In this document: positions 25,756 through 37,766 of the stretch, piece after piece
Numbering within the stretch: the stretch's first letter is position 1
Layout: every line of letters starts with the position of its first letter
Source of the DNA: Cololabis saira
Lineage: Eukaryota; Chordata; Actinopteri; Beloniformes; Belonidae
Assembly (NCBI RefSeq): GCF_033807715.1
Contig: NC_084600.1
Coordinates: 46,806,324 to 46,870,323 of the forward strand
Reading direction: 5' to 3'
DNA length: 64,000 nt
Made by a program: the position numbers and the translations under genes
The notes under the pieces: generated by a model
Told to the model about the DNA's origin: nothing
Databases searched by the model: none
Seen by the model: only the letters and a program-made list of their open reading frames with translations

Positions 25756-26261
25756 CAGTTCTGATCCAGCTGGATCCTCCAGTTTATTACAGGAGGGTTC
25801 ATGATGGATTATCTCTATTTGTGTTTTTATTTCTACAGGTTGTGTTTGTGCAACAACACAGTTGTGTGGTTGAGGAACTAGAACAGGTCTGGCTGACGGA
25901 GACGCCGCTACCGTAGCAGAAAGAAGAGAATAATAGCAACTCCCTGCAGAATCAGGGATGACCATATAAGAACACAGCGATCCGGAGTTTCTCCACGGAA
26001 TGCTTCATTTTGGATAATTGGAGCCAGGCTGGAGTTATTTACAGCAAACTGGGAGAGGAGGCCGCTTTTAGGAGCTAAAACAAGTGATGCGGTGTCGGAG
26101 GGAGCGAAAGCATTCATTTACCTTTGCTGCTCTTTCTTTCCACTCACACATTCCTCCTCTCTCTCTCTCCGGCAGAGCAGAAATTCCTCCAAACGAGGCT
26201 CTCAAGCCTCGGAGTGAATCTCTGTTACCGACGACTCGGGTACAATTAAGATATACGGCAG

Positions 26262-26368
26262 TGAAGGAGGGATGGAGGAGGGATGGAGGGATGGAGGAGG
26301 GATGGAGGGGGGATGGAGGAGGGATGGAGGAGGGATGGAGGAGGGATGGAGGGGGGATGGAGGGAGGG
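26262..26368. repeat. GGATGGAGGAG minisatellite
   Basis: G-rich units of 9-13 bases (GAGGGATGGAGGAGGGATGG), strongly strand-asymmetric. Unique-looking DNA lies on both sides (25760-26260 and 26370-27045). Confidence 0.93.
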
Positions 26369-27046
26369 GGGGTTAGCTTGGCAGGGGAACAAAAGGCTAA
26401 TGATAACACGAGACCTTGAGATGGGAGTGAGCTCGGCCGAGGCCTCCAGTTCCAACTCCTTCAATCTCCATTCCTCCCCTGACCTCCCCCTCTCTTTCCT
26501 TCTTTCCTTCTCTCTTTCTCTCACTCTTTCTCTTTCAGCACCCTATTACGGCAAGTGCTTGTTGTCTTTCATGTGGAGTTCACGGCTGGGAATGATTAGC
26601 ATCAAACCTCGGAGGGAGGAAGACGAGGGAGGAGGTGAAGGAGACGCAGAGAAACAGAGATTGATTTCTATATTTGGAAGAAAGAACGGAGTATCATCGA
26701 TGAAGGAAATAATAATAACGGTCCCTAAACCTCCTGGTTCCTCTTGTTCCTCCTGGTTCCTGGTTCTTCTTCTCTCCCCCCGTAAACACAGAAACATCTG
26801 GATACGGGTGCTTTAGCGTCGGCACATGTGGAGAGCGTTAGCGAGTTTATCTTAGCGCTGCATCTGGAGTTAAAGGGCACGCGGCGTCGTTTACCGCCGG
26901 CGGTTTAACAGCCGGCTCTCGGTTCCTGCTGGAGCTCAAGCTGAGCAACAAATAACAGCAGGATAAACGAGGAGAACCTGATCTTTCTGGTGAAGCAACG
27001 CGGGAGACGTGGAGCACGTGAGCGGCGCCGCGAACATAGATAACCT

Positions 27047-27186
27047 CAGAAAACAGGGCCGGCGTAGAAAACAGGGCCGGCGTAGAAAACAGGGCCGGTG
27101 TAGAAAACAGGGCCGGCGTAGAAAACAGGGCCGGCGTAGAAAACAGGGCCGGTGTAGAAAACAGGGCCGGTGTAGAAAACACCGGG
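27047..27186. repeat. 18-bp minisatellite, about eight units
   Basis: Units of GAAAACAGGGCCGGCGTA with C/T change in GGCGTA/GGTGTA. Because 18 is divisible by three, frames stay open on both strands without coding meaning. Confidence 0.95.
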
Positions 27187-27409
27187 CCTGTTCTCTAGGG
27201 CAGGCCCTAGAGAACTAGCTAACAATCTCACTGAACTGTTAGCTAGAACTGAATTTCAATTCAATTTACTTCACTTTATTTGTTGAAAACTTCATATATG
27301 TGGTTTCAGTCCCAACGACAGGCGAATGAGACGGAGTTAACCTGATCCCACTCTTGTAAAAGTCGCACAAAACGCCTATCAAAGTTATACCCAAAGTAAA
27401 TGTAAAGCT

Positions 27410-27715
27410 GTTCTTGAACCGGTTGAAGTTTTTATTTTTATTTTATTTTATTGGCTTTGTCTCGAACACAACAAAACCCAATCAAATTAAAAGCATCAAA
27501 ATATAAAAAGAAGCAAAACAATTTAACAGTCTCATTCAAAAATAAAACACACAGCAAAACAATGTGTTTACGGGGAACAGGAGGAAGCAGAACGCTTATT
27601 TAGTCCTGTCCCTTCCTCACTATATCATATCATATATAACCTATAAAAGTTTAATAAAATTAAAAGAAAGAGAAGAAAAGAAAGGAAAGGAAAAAGACAA
27701 AATAACAAAAAAAAA
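27410..27715. repeat. A-rich dispersed repeat with TTTAGTCCTGTCCCTTCC
   Basis: An A-rich stretch ends with GAAGCAGAACGCTTATTTAG and TCCTGTCCCTTCC. Related sequence lies at 42195-42335 and 57700-57990. This may be the 3' end of a retroelement; no coding part was found. Confidence 0.4.
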
Positions 27716-28399
27716 AAGTTCATAGATGGTTCTGGTCTCTTTTGAAAGTTTAACACTCTTTTTCCCCCAACTGTCAGAATCTGTAACTGCTACTACAATC
27801 AAGTAATCTCAGTTTGAACACACTGATATAGAAGGTTTTTATTTCAGCAGGAAAATTGTTTTGTAATTAGATGTGAGAGCGGCAACGGGTTAAAGATAAA
27901 CCCGGAGGTAGAGATGGACCGGTTTACGATGAATGGACAGAGGGATGGTAGTTGGAGGGATGGATGAATGGATGGATGGAGGGACGGTGGTTGGAAGTGT
28001 GGAAAGATGGAGGGATATAGGGGCAGACTGATGGCGGTCGTTACTTCAGTCTCTCTTGTCCTTGTTGGTGTTTTAATGCCCCGCCCCCCCAGCTTTGATT
28101 GACAGGTCACCTGATCGGAGGAGAAACCGGCTCTATTTCTCTTTTTACTTCCTGTTAAAAACTTACAGCCACTAAAGTCCAGTCTGAGCTTCAGTTCTAC
28201 CTCCTGCAGGTCCTGGTGGATCGGGTTTCTGAAGAGTCTGACAGGCTTTAAACGCTCGACTGCTTCGTTCCTCTGATTTACAGCTGAGGTCAGGCAGACG
28301 TGAGGATGATTACTGTCTCCCAGTCGGGGTTGAGCTGCTCAGATCAGGAGAAAACAGTAATTAAGGAGGAGTAGAAGCACAAAGGAGGGCTGGCCTTGG

Positions 28400-28755
28400 A
28401 CTCAGACTGAGGACGGTGTCGGCTGGTGCTGTCTGAGGCCGTCTGAGACCGTCCAGGGCCATCCAGGGCTGTTGGAGGCCAACCAGGGCCGCCTGAGACC
28501 TTCTAGGGCCGTCTGGGGCCGACTAAGGCCACCCGGGGCCGTCCGGGGCCAACCAGGGCCGTCTGAGACCGTCCATGGCTTTCTCAGGCCATTGGACGCC
28601 AACCAAGGCCCTCTGGGGCCGTCTGAGACCTTCTAGGGCCGTCCGGGGCCATTGGAAGCCGTCGGACACCTTCCAAGGCCTTCTGGGGCCTTCTGGGACC
28701 GTCCAGGGCCTTCTCAGGCCGTTGGAGGCCAACCAGGGCCCTCTGGGGCCGTCGG
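28400..28755. repeat. Imperfect 10-bp-based minisatellite (GGGCCGTCYG)
   Basis: Tandem words GGGGCCGTCTGAGACC, TTCTAGGGCCGTC and AACCAGGGCC in higher-order units of roughly 50-100 bases. Confidence 0.9.
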
Positions 28756-29862
28756 AGCTGCCGGTCGGACAAGAGGACGATGATGGAGAACTTGCGGCAG
28801 CGGTTGCCTCGGCAACAACCACTCTGTGTAATTTCAGATCCTGTAACTAGTGAAACCCAGAAGGATGTTTAAGCTGAGAAGTCTAGAAATCAGGGGGGGA
28901 AAAACACGACAAGAGAAAGAGACAGTTTTATTTCCTCTTCCTTCTTCACCACACCGCAGGATTTTCCTGATGCGTACGCCATCGGGGAGTGGATGGGGGG
29001 CGGGGTTGTGTGCTGCACTCATTCATTTCAAAACTCGTCTGAATGGAAAAGCGGAAACATAGCAGGAAGATTTTTTTTCATTATGCACTTTGAGAAAAAA
29101 GTCGAAATGTCGAGAAAAAAGTTGAAATGTTAAGACCACGAAATTTCGCGATACAAAAACGTCACGATACGTGTCGTGGAGGCGACAAACTGTAGCTGAT
29201 ATTGGATTATTAATATAAATATATTGTGTTTACTAGTAACGAACATCCTATTGGTGCAGGGGGATCATGTGACGACCTCGCCTCGACCCACGGACGAAAA
29301 AAGTCGAAATGTCAAGAAAAAAGTTGAAATGTTGAAAAAAAGTCGAAATCTCGAGAAAAAAAAGTTGAAATGTCGAGAAAAATGTCAAAATGTCTAGATT
29401 AATGTTGAAGTACAATTTCCCTCTGGGGCCGTCGGAGCTGCTGGTCGGACGAGAGGACGATGATGGAGAGCTTGTTGCAGCGGTTGCCTCGGCAACAAAC
29501 ACTCACACAAATTTCAGAGGAACAAGGAGGTTTCGGGGACCGTTATTACATTTATCGACGATACGCCGTTCTTTCTTTCAAATATAGAAATCAATCCTCT
29601 CTCCATCTCCTTTGCAAACACACATGAAGAGACAGAGAAGAGTTTTATTTCCTCTCAGCTGCTGCTCCACCAGGGTGGAGGTAAAGGGGGTTGTTGTTTG
29701 GGTCGTGTGCTGCTCCACCAGGGTGGAGGTAAAGGGGGTTGTTACTCCACCAGGGTGGAGGGGTAAATGTTTGGGTCGAGTGCTGCTCTCCATTATCTCT
29801 AATTTCTATATTTCATTTCAAAACTCGTCGGCATGTGAAGCGGAAACATCAGCAGCTGGAAC
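28750..29862. repeat. Diverged direct duplication (about 28750-29060 and 29425-29862)
   Basis: Both halves contain GGGGCCGTCGGAGCTGC, ACGATGATGGAGA, CAGCGGTTGCCTCGGCAAC and later TTTTATTTCCTCT and CATTTCAAAACTCGTC with AGCGGAAACAT. Between the halves (29075-29400) is an array of GAGAAAAAAGTCGAAATGTC units. A GCTCCACCAGGGTGGAGG repeat of three units lies at 29660-29760. Confidence 0.8.
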
Positions 29863-30144
29863 ATCTGTTCCTCCTCCGCCGGCTTGTTTACGTCACGTTT
29901 TAACGTGATAAGTGAATAAAATGACAAATTCAATAATAAGACATCAGAAACTTGAAAATGTTTAGAAAAATGTGAAAAACGGAGCCACAAACTGAACAGA
30001 CGAGACCAGTTCTCAGAATCCACTCTTCAAGAGAGAAAGAACAGAAACAGAAGGATCAATAGGTTTGATCTGAGTTATCTACTACAGGGGTCTTCAATTT
30101 TTTTTAATTCTGAATTAAAGAGGAATTAAACTTCCTATGTAAAC

Positions 30145-30639
30145 TAGTGATGCACCGATTGTTCGGTAACCAAAATTGTTCGGCCGAAAATGGCAAAAAA
30201 ACTCTTTCGGTGTTCGGTGGAATAAGTGGGAAAAAAACGAACAATTAATAACGGCGTTGTAAAATAAGGAAATAGACTGGCCGCTCCGTCCCGTAACGGT
30301 TGCACCACAAACATAAATCGTTGGCCAACCAAAAAGTAACCACATAAGAATTTTACCAACATTCACCAGGAGGTGGAACCAAAACAACATAATGCTGGAA
30401 AATTAAAAAGATTTAATTTTTTTTATGTTCAATAAATATTTTCTACCTTGTAATTTTGTAAAAGATTTTTTTCTTTGAAAAGCCTAAATCAAATGTATTT
30501 GATTTATGCAATGGTGAAAAAATTGGCAAAATAAATGAAAAACTGAAGAACCATGTTCGGTATTGTTCGGTATTCGGCCAAGTGTTTATTATTTTCGGTT
30601 TCGGTTTCTGCCACAAATTTTCATTTCGGTGCATCACTA
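30145..30639. mobile_element. hAT non-autonomous element, 495 bp, perfect 8-bp target duplication
   Basis: Inverted ends TAGTGATGCACCGA and TCGGTGCATCACTA. Direct repeat ATGTAAAC at 30137-30144 and 30640-30647. The inside is rich in TTCGGT words. No transposase frame. Ends and duplication length match the hAT superfamily. Confidence 0.93.
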
Positions 30640-30647
30640 ATGTAAAC

Positions 30648-31500
30648 GCACTGGTTGACCCTGGTGTCCTTGTAAAACCCGGTGTCCTCGTTGACTCACA
30701 ACAAAAGCTGCAGGAGACACAAACAAGTGTCTCTACTTGCCAGTTCTTCCCCTAGAAGCTCGTAGGAACTCGTCTCTCTCCAACAGCGGTAGGATTTTTC
30801 GGCAGCTGTTTCCGAGACGTGGAGTCTTCCTCCTCCTCCTCTTCCTCCTCCTCCTAACTGATGTTTTACAGAGACGAACTGCAGAGAGCAGCGGGACGTC
30901 GCTGGACCCACGCCCGTCTCTGGGGAGGACGGGGATATACAAGTGGAAAATGGAGCATTGATGGAATATGGCACGAGGAATAAAAGCCCTGAGTGTGATG
31001 AAAGAAAGATGGAACGGAGAAGAAGAGAGAGATAATTCAATATAGAAGTAAAAGCAAATAAAAGCTGGAACGCGTGGGCCGCCGCGCCGGCGTCCCGGCG
31101 GAGGGTGGAGGATGTTTGCAGTAGGAACGGTTGTTTCTAAAGTGCTTCATGTTCCAGCCATCCGTCCTCTGAAGTGGTGACGCATCGCCGTGTTTAGATG
31201 CAGACGGGAGCGAGTTAGCCGCCTGAGCTACGAGGTAGAGCGATGAGAGCGATGGGGGGGAAACAAACACAAGCCGAGGTTAGAGGACGGTTAGAGAGGT
31301 GAGGACGGTTCAGGGTCCACTCCTGACCAGAGTCCTGACCCGAGTAAAGATCCAAGTCCAGACCTGGGTACTTGTCCCAACTGTCTTTGTCCTCAGAACA
31401 CTGACTAACCGAGTCTTTCAGCAGCCTCATACCGTAGTTGTCCTTCAATCAACCACATGGTGGACAAGTCCTGGCGTTAGTTGGGTCAGTTGGGTCAAGC
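30648..31500. other. No gene recognised
   Basis: Unique-looking DNA with a short CCTCCTCCTCTTCCTCC tract near 30828-30855. Confidence 0.5.
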
Positions 31501-31885
31501 CTGATTTAAGGCTCTGCGTTAAACCAACGCAAAGCCTACGCCGTTGCCGTGACGCCGTTGCCGTGACGCCGTTGCCGTGACGCCGTTGCCGTGACGCCGT
31601 TGCCGTGACGCCGTTGCCGTGACGCCGTTGCCGTGACGCCGTTGCCGTGACGCCGTTGACGTTGCCCTGACGCCGTCGCCGTGACGCCGTCGCCGTGACG
31701 CCGTTGCCGTGACGCCGTTGTCGTGACGCCGTTGCCGTGACGCCGTTGCCCTGACGACGTTGCCGTGACGACGTTGCCGTGACGCCGTTGCCGTGACGCC
31801 GTTGCCGCGACGCCGTTGCCGTGACGCCGTTGCCGTGACGCCGTTGCTGTGACGCCGTTGCCGTGACCACGTTGCCGTGACGCCG
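31498..31885. repeat. 14-bp minisatellite grown from a PIF/Harbinger-like MITE arm
   Basis: 31498-31545 matches one arm of the palindromic MITE (AAGCCTGATTTA, CTCTGCGTTAAACCAACGCA, AGCCTACGCCGT). The sequence then becomes about 24 units of GACGCCGTTGCCGT to 31885. No right MITE end follows. Three units equal 42 bases, so a false open frame runs through. Confidence 0.85.
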
Positions 31886-32360
31886 TCGTGAACCTTCAGA
31901 CTTCTCCGTCACTCCATTTCTCTGCGGTGCTAAACCCCCCAGATCACTAGTTGATACTTTGTTTAGCTTAAGGCTTTTCCGGTCCCAGTGAATCAAAGAG
32001 ATAAGGACAACTATTGAGCAAAAAAAAAATCACACAAACACAAAGAAAAGAGCTGTGAAAGTTCACGACTGCTTCACGAACCGGAACTGGAAATGCGTTG
32101 CTACCAAACAAACCAATCACAGCCTCTCGGTCTGTGGTTAGTTGGCTCATTTTGGTTAGTTGGGCTAGTTGGTTTAGTTGGGTCATTTGGGCTAGTTGAG
32201 TTAGTTAACTGATGATTAGCTTGAAGTGTATTATTTACTCCGAAGGTGTAGAAGACGCGTCTCTAAACTGTTGAGCAACAACAGACGTTGAACCCCAACC
32301 CTGCTTGGTTTGTTGTAAATAAACTGTACTTTTCATCGTCATGGCAGCCGAGCTTGTAGC

Positions 32361-33348
32361 ATGTGTGTGTATGTACATATATGCATGTGTGTGTATGTAC
32401 ATATATGTATGTGTGTGTATGTACATATATGTATGTGTGTGTATGTACATATATGTATGTGTGTGTATGTACATATATGTATGTGTGTGTATGTACATAT
32501 ATGTATGTGTGTGTGTACATATATGCATGTGTGTGTATGTACATATATGTATGTGTGTGTATGTACATATATGTATGTGTGTGTATGTACATATATGTAT
32601 GTGTGTGTATGTACATATATGTATGTGTGTGTATGTACATATATGCATGTGTGTGTATGTATGTGTGTGTATGTGTGTGTATGTACATATATGTATGTGT
32701 GTGTATGTACATATATGTATGTGTGTGTATGTACATATATGTATGTGTGTGTATGTACATATATGTATGTGTGTGTATGTACATATATGCATGTGTGTGT
32801 ATGTATGTGTGTGTATGTGTGTGTATGTACATATATGTATGTGTGTGTATGTACATATATGTATGTGTGTGTATGTACATATATGCATGTGTGTGTATGT
32901 ATGTGTGTGTATGTGTGTGTATGTACATATATGTATGTGTGTGTATGTACATATATGTATGTGTGTGTATGTACATATATGCATGTGTGTGTGTGTGTGT
33001 GTGTACATATATGTATGTGTGTGTATGTACATATGTGTGTGTATGTACATATATGTATGTGTGTGTATGTACATATATGTATGTGTGTGTATGTACATAT
33101 GTGTGTGTATGTACATATATGTATGTGAGTGTATGTACATATATGTATGTGTGTGTATGTACATATATGCATGTGAGTGTATGTACATATATGTATGTGT
33201 GTGTATGTACATATATGTATGTGAGTGTATGTACATATATGTATGTGTGTGTATGTACATATATGCATGTGAGTGTATGTACATATATGTATGTGTGTGT
33301 ATGTACATATATGTATGTGTGTGTGTACATATATGTATGTGTGTGTTA
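32361..33348. repeat. 24-bp satellite-like array, about 40 units
   Basis: Units of ATGTACATATATGTATGTGT plus GTGT, with ATGCATG, GTGAGTG and shortened variants. Because 24 is divisible by three, long open frames appear in several frames on both strands and are not genes. Blocks with ATGCATG recur in a higher-order pattern. Confidence 0.97.
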
Positions 33349-33349
33349 C

Positions 33350-33890
33350 AATCCCTCCCGCGTAGAATGGTGCGATCGACCGCCGGCATCCTCCAGACTT
33401 TGCTTCACAAACGAGACGCCGCTCTCCGGCTGCAGAAACCAGAAACTCTGCAATCTCTTCAGGCTCCGTGTTGAGTCTTTTCTTGTTTTAGTCTCATTAA
33501 TTCTGGGATAAAGCGCTGATGATGTGCTGCAGCGTTTTAACTACAAGTACAGATGTCATGTAAAGCAAAATGTTTGAGCTCCTTTCATGTACCGTAACGG
33601 GCCTGGAGCCCAGATCGTTAGATCTGGAACTACTCACAGTTTTCTCTGTTTCTGCTGTAAGACGTTTGACTTGGTCATCAAACATTTCTCTGAAGACTTG
33701 CACATTCTTACGTCAGGTGTTTGAGACCAGAGGAGGAAACAGATCTGTGGTTTTAGCCTCTTTACCACCAGTCCTGCACAAACGCATCACTTCAGAAACC
33801 CACCGGTTTAACCAGCAAACATGCAGAACAACGTTGGTATCAATAAACATCACAGGAACTAGACCAGACAGACCTGTAACTGGTTCATCG
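33350..33890. other. No gene recognised
   Basis: Unique-looking DNA between two arrays; no supported exon. Confidence 0.5.
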
Positions 33891-33891
33891 T

Positions 33892-34132
33892 AGACCAGAA
33901 CCAGACCAGAACCAGACCCAGACCCAGACCCGAACCAGACCAGAACCAGACCAGAACCAGACCAGAACCAGACCAGAACCAGACCAGAACCAGACCAGAA
34001 CCAGACCAGACCCAGACCAGAACCAGACCAGAACCAGACCAGACCCAGACCAGACCCAGACCAGAACCAGAACCAGACCCAGACCAGAACCAGACCAGAA
34101 CCAGAACCAGACCAGAACCAGACCAACGGAGA
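33892..34132. repeat. CCAGACCAGAA minisatellite
   Basis: About 240 bases of AGAACCAGACC and AGACCCAGACC units. From 34135 to 34735 the DNA is AT-rich with nothing recognised. Confidence 0.95.
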
Positions 34133-34737
34133 CCAGTCCATTGTAGCCAATCATGTTAGATAAATTGAAATTAATTAAGAATAGAAAATATATAACGGAC
34201 TAGGTGAACACAGAAGAAACAGGTTCAATGAGGAGTCCAATTCATATGAAAATCACAGGCACAACTTAAATTTGAAAATAATAATTTATAGTGCAATGCT
34301 TCACACGATAAGTAAACAAAATCAAGGTAAACACACAAGTCTCAAGTTCTGAGTTTTTGGAAGTTTCTCTTCCTTAAAGAGTTCTTCTTCATTGATTCAT
34401 TGAATCGAGGAACAAGAGTCAAGTATCTTCATTCAGTTCAACAAGGTTTGATCCAGCAGTTGGAGGTTTAATTGAGTCCAAGGCAGTTTGCCATCAAGGA
34501 TTGAAGAGAGATTCTTTATCCAAACCCATTCAAAGGTTTCCACTAAAAAAACCTGACGGCTGATAGCTGAATATAAGCATTTTAAAGTGCCATTAAGGTC
34601 GCCGTCTGCCCACATCGCCCCAGCCCAGCGTTGATCACTGAAGACGTAGACCAGAACCAGATTAACCTCTAACCAGTCCAGAAACAGACTAATCCGTGCT
34701 GTTCTACCCAGACAGACAGATTTAGAGGCTAGGGTCG

Positions 34738-35830
34738 GTGTGTATCTGTATCTCCATCGTTACTCGTGCTGCTCTCAGAATCAGAAATACTTTATTTATC
34801 CCCGAGGGGCAATTTCAAAAGTGCCGGACAGAGACGGAGGACGGGGGAGTATTTGTAGTAGTAGCTGAGAGACGACTGTAGTCTCTCCTGGACCTCGGCA
34901 GAATTACAATACACAATATACCGATAAATGAAGCTATAATAACAAGTTAAAATACAAGATTGAGTCACCAGTGATCGTATTCTACTCAGAATACCGATTG
35001 ACCTCAGTTCAGTACGGCACTTCCATGTTCATTTTTCATCAACTATGACACCTAAGAATTTAATAGCAGAAACTTGAGTTAATTCAACATTGTCTGGTTG
35101 TTGTGTATCTGGTTGGTTGGTGTGTATCTGGTTGGTTGGTGTGTATCTGGTTGGTGTGTATCTGGTTGGTGTGTATCTGGTTGGTGTGTATCTGGTTGGT
35201 GTGTATCTGGTTGGTGTGTATCTGGTTGGTTGGTGTGTATCTGGTTGGTTGGTGTGTTGTTGGTCGGTGTGTATCTGGTTGGTTGGTGTGTATCTGGTTG
35301 GTTGGTGTGTATCTGGTTGGTTGGTGTGTATCTGGTTGGTTGGTGTGTATCTGGTTGGTCGGTGTGTATCTGGTTGGTGTGTATCTGGTTGGTTTCTGTG
35401 TATCTGGTTGGTTGGTGTGTATCTGGTTGGTTTCTGTGTATCTGGTTGGTTGGTGTGTATCTGGTTGGTGTGTATCTGGTTGGTTTCTGTGTATCTGGTT
35501 GGTTGGTGTGTATCTGGTTGGTTGGTGTGTATCTGGTCGGTTGGTGTGTATCTGGTCGGTTGGTGTGTATCTGGTTGGTGTGTATCTGGTTGGTGTGTAT
35601 CTGGTTGGTGTGCATCTGGTTGGTTGGTGTGTATCTGGTTGGTTGGTGTGTATCTGGTTGGTTGGTGTGTATCTGGTCGGTGTGTATTTGTATCTCCATC
35701 GTTACTCGTGCTGCTCTCGTGCCAGACGGAGACGGAGGACGGGGGAGTATCTGTAGGAGTATTTGTAGGAGTATCTGTAGGAGTATTTGTAGTAGTAGCT
35801 GAGATACGACTGCAGTCTCTCCTGGACCGC
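34738..35830. repeat. Direct repeats flanking a GTGTATCTGGTTGG minisatellite
   Basis: 35088-35685 is about 600 bases of GTGTATCTGGTTGGTTG units (13 and 17 bases). About 145 bp is shared by 34738-34890 and 35680-35828 (ATCTCCATCGTTACTCGTGC, GACGGAGGACGGGGGAGTAT, GACTGTAGTCTCTCCTGGAC-like). The left copy carries an extra AATACTTTATTTATCCCC-type fragment. Confidence 0.9.
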
Positions 35831-37433
35831 CGGCCGCCGGCCGGCCGTGGCGTGGGAGGGATTCCTCTTGGATTCCTCTGGATTCCTCTTGGCAGACGCC
35901 GCCGTCTGGCCTCCCAGATTTAAGAGCACGTCTCGTGTATCGATGTTTACTCAGATCTTAGGACTCTGCTATTGATTTGTTCACTTTATGTTCAAAAAGG
36001 AAAGAAAACGGCAGAAAGGAGGGAGGAAACTCTTCTTGTCTTATCTTGGTTCTCCGTCTCGGCGCTTGTTTCTGCATCGGCGGCTGAGCGAAACCGAAGG
36101 ATTCTGAAACTGTAGATAAATTATTACAGGGGAGTTTTCCTGCAGCTTTGTTCACCAGAGCTCGGACGGTTCCCATGGAGACGGTTCCCATGGAGACGGT
36201 CCGGTGGTTTGGCGTGAAGAGTCTGCACGTCAGGGTTTTTAACGTTTAAGGCGCTTGTGAACGTCTGCACCTCAGAGTTGGATCACCAACTTCTGCTGTT
36301 GTTGCTGCTGGAATCAAATGAACCAGAATCTCTGTCAGAGTCTCTTTCTCTGATGTCACATCCTGATTCAAACGTCTGACTCCAACTCCCCGACCAATCG
36401 GTGGCCTGGAGTGTGATGACATCACAGCCCGACTCAGCCGCTTAGAACCTCAGCAGAGAAGATACAGAAAAGTATCTACTCGGAATATTGGACCCCTAGT
36501 GGGAAAGAACCAAACCGGGTGGAGGAGACGAGTAGGAGTTGGTGGAAAAGAACCATTAGAGTCTCCTCGTCTCTCTTCTGTCTCCCGGCTGCGTCACATT
36601 CTCCAAACATTAGGTGTTATGGACGTGTGCTTTAGCGCCAGACTCTTAACTAAACATTGAACTCGTCCGCCTCCTCGTCTGAGGGGAAACGAAGTTAAAG
36701 GTGGAGGCGATGATGAAGCATTAGCGTCTCTTTAAGTGGATTAAGTGGAGATGTGATCATCGTCTGGTGAAGTGTGTTAGCCGGGTCGGCCCGTCCTCCT
36801 CGCTGCAGGTGGCTAATCCGCTAAAGACGAGAACGATCCCCGGAGACGAACGTTAGTCTCAGCAGGAAACCCGGGAACGATCCGGGAACGATCTGGCAAT
36901 GATCCGGCCCCCCAGGCGTAAACCCGGACCAGAGGAGGTTAAACTCAAACCCCTCAGGAGTTCCTCTAACCTGTTACGCTAGCAGCTGGAGTCGAGGCGG
37001 TTGTGTCTCTGTGTCCTAGCCGGTCCTAGCCTGTCTTCGTCTGATGACGAAGACATATGTCGACGGAGGACGGACGTCTGGGATGTCTGGGATGTCTGGG
37101 ACGTCTGGGACGTCTGGGACGTTTGGTCCTCTGCTCGGGGGGTTCAGGGCCGGTTCAGGTTCAAACATGATGACATCACTGAAGAGACGAGCCTCCACAT
37201 CTGTGTTTGTGTTTTACGTCAGTAGATCAGTTCATCACCGCGGGAACGGCAGCTTTGGGAGAGCAGAGCTCTTGTATAGAAACTAAATAAAGATTATTAT
37301 CGAGAGGTCGTTATATTCACGCGGGGCGTCTCAGACCGGAACCATGTTGTCTGAAAGGTCGGCATCTTTACAGTCACAGGTGATAACAACGATCTCTGTG
37401 TATGAAAGGTTCTCCCAGTAAAACCGGAGCGAT
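35831..37433. other. No gene recognised; small 10-bp repeat
   Basis: Mostly unique-looking DNA. A GGGACGTCTG / GGGATGTCTG repeat of about five units lies at 37078-37122. No supported exon. Confidence 0.5.
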
Positions 37434-37487
<54 letters not shown>

Positions 37488-37766
37488 TAAAGCTGCAAGC
37501 AGCGATGAACAGGCCCTCGCGCGTGCAATTTTCGGTTTCGGCCATGGCGCCAAGAGACTTTTCTTTAAGTTGTGACATGATACAAGTGTGTACCGATTTT
37601 CGTGCATGTACGTCAAACCGTATCGTGGGGCTTGAGGCACAAAGTTTTCTAGGGGGCGCTGTTGAGCCATTTTGCCACGCCCATTAATGCAAACCATTAA
37701 ATATCACATTTTTCTCCAGACCTGGCTTGGTGCAAAATTTAGTGACTTTTGGGGCACGTTTACCCC
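37434..37766. mobile_element. Family F1 copy with (ATA)n, truncated by satellite
   Basis: An (ATA)n tract (about 37434-37486) precedes ATTAAAGCTGCAAGCAGCGA and the F1 body, which stops at GGGGCACGTTTA where the 43/45-bp satellite begins. Confidence 0.88.

Noticed and set aside
31445..31996. 183-codon minus-strand frame of Arg/Gln/His/Gly/Thr repeats
   Set aside because: Comes from a 14-bp minisatellite (three units equal 42 bases); no coding support.
32235..33511. Open frames of more than 350 codons on both strands
   Set aside because: They are produced by a 24-bp tandem repeat (divisible by three), are present in several frames at once, and encode only Cys/Val/Tyr/Met or Thr/His/Ile runs.
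35079..35923. Long open frames on both strands over a TCTGGTTGG array
   Set aside because: Minisatellite artefact; no domain and no conserved frame.
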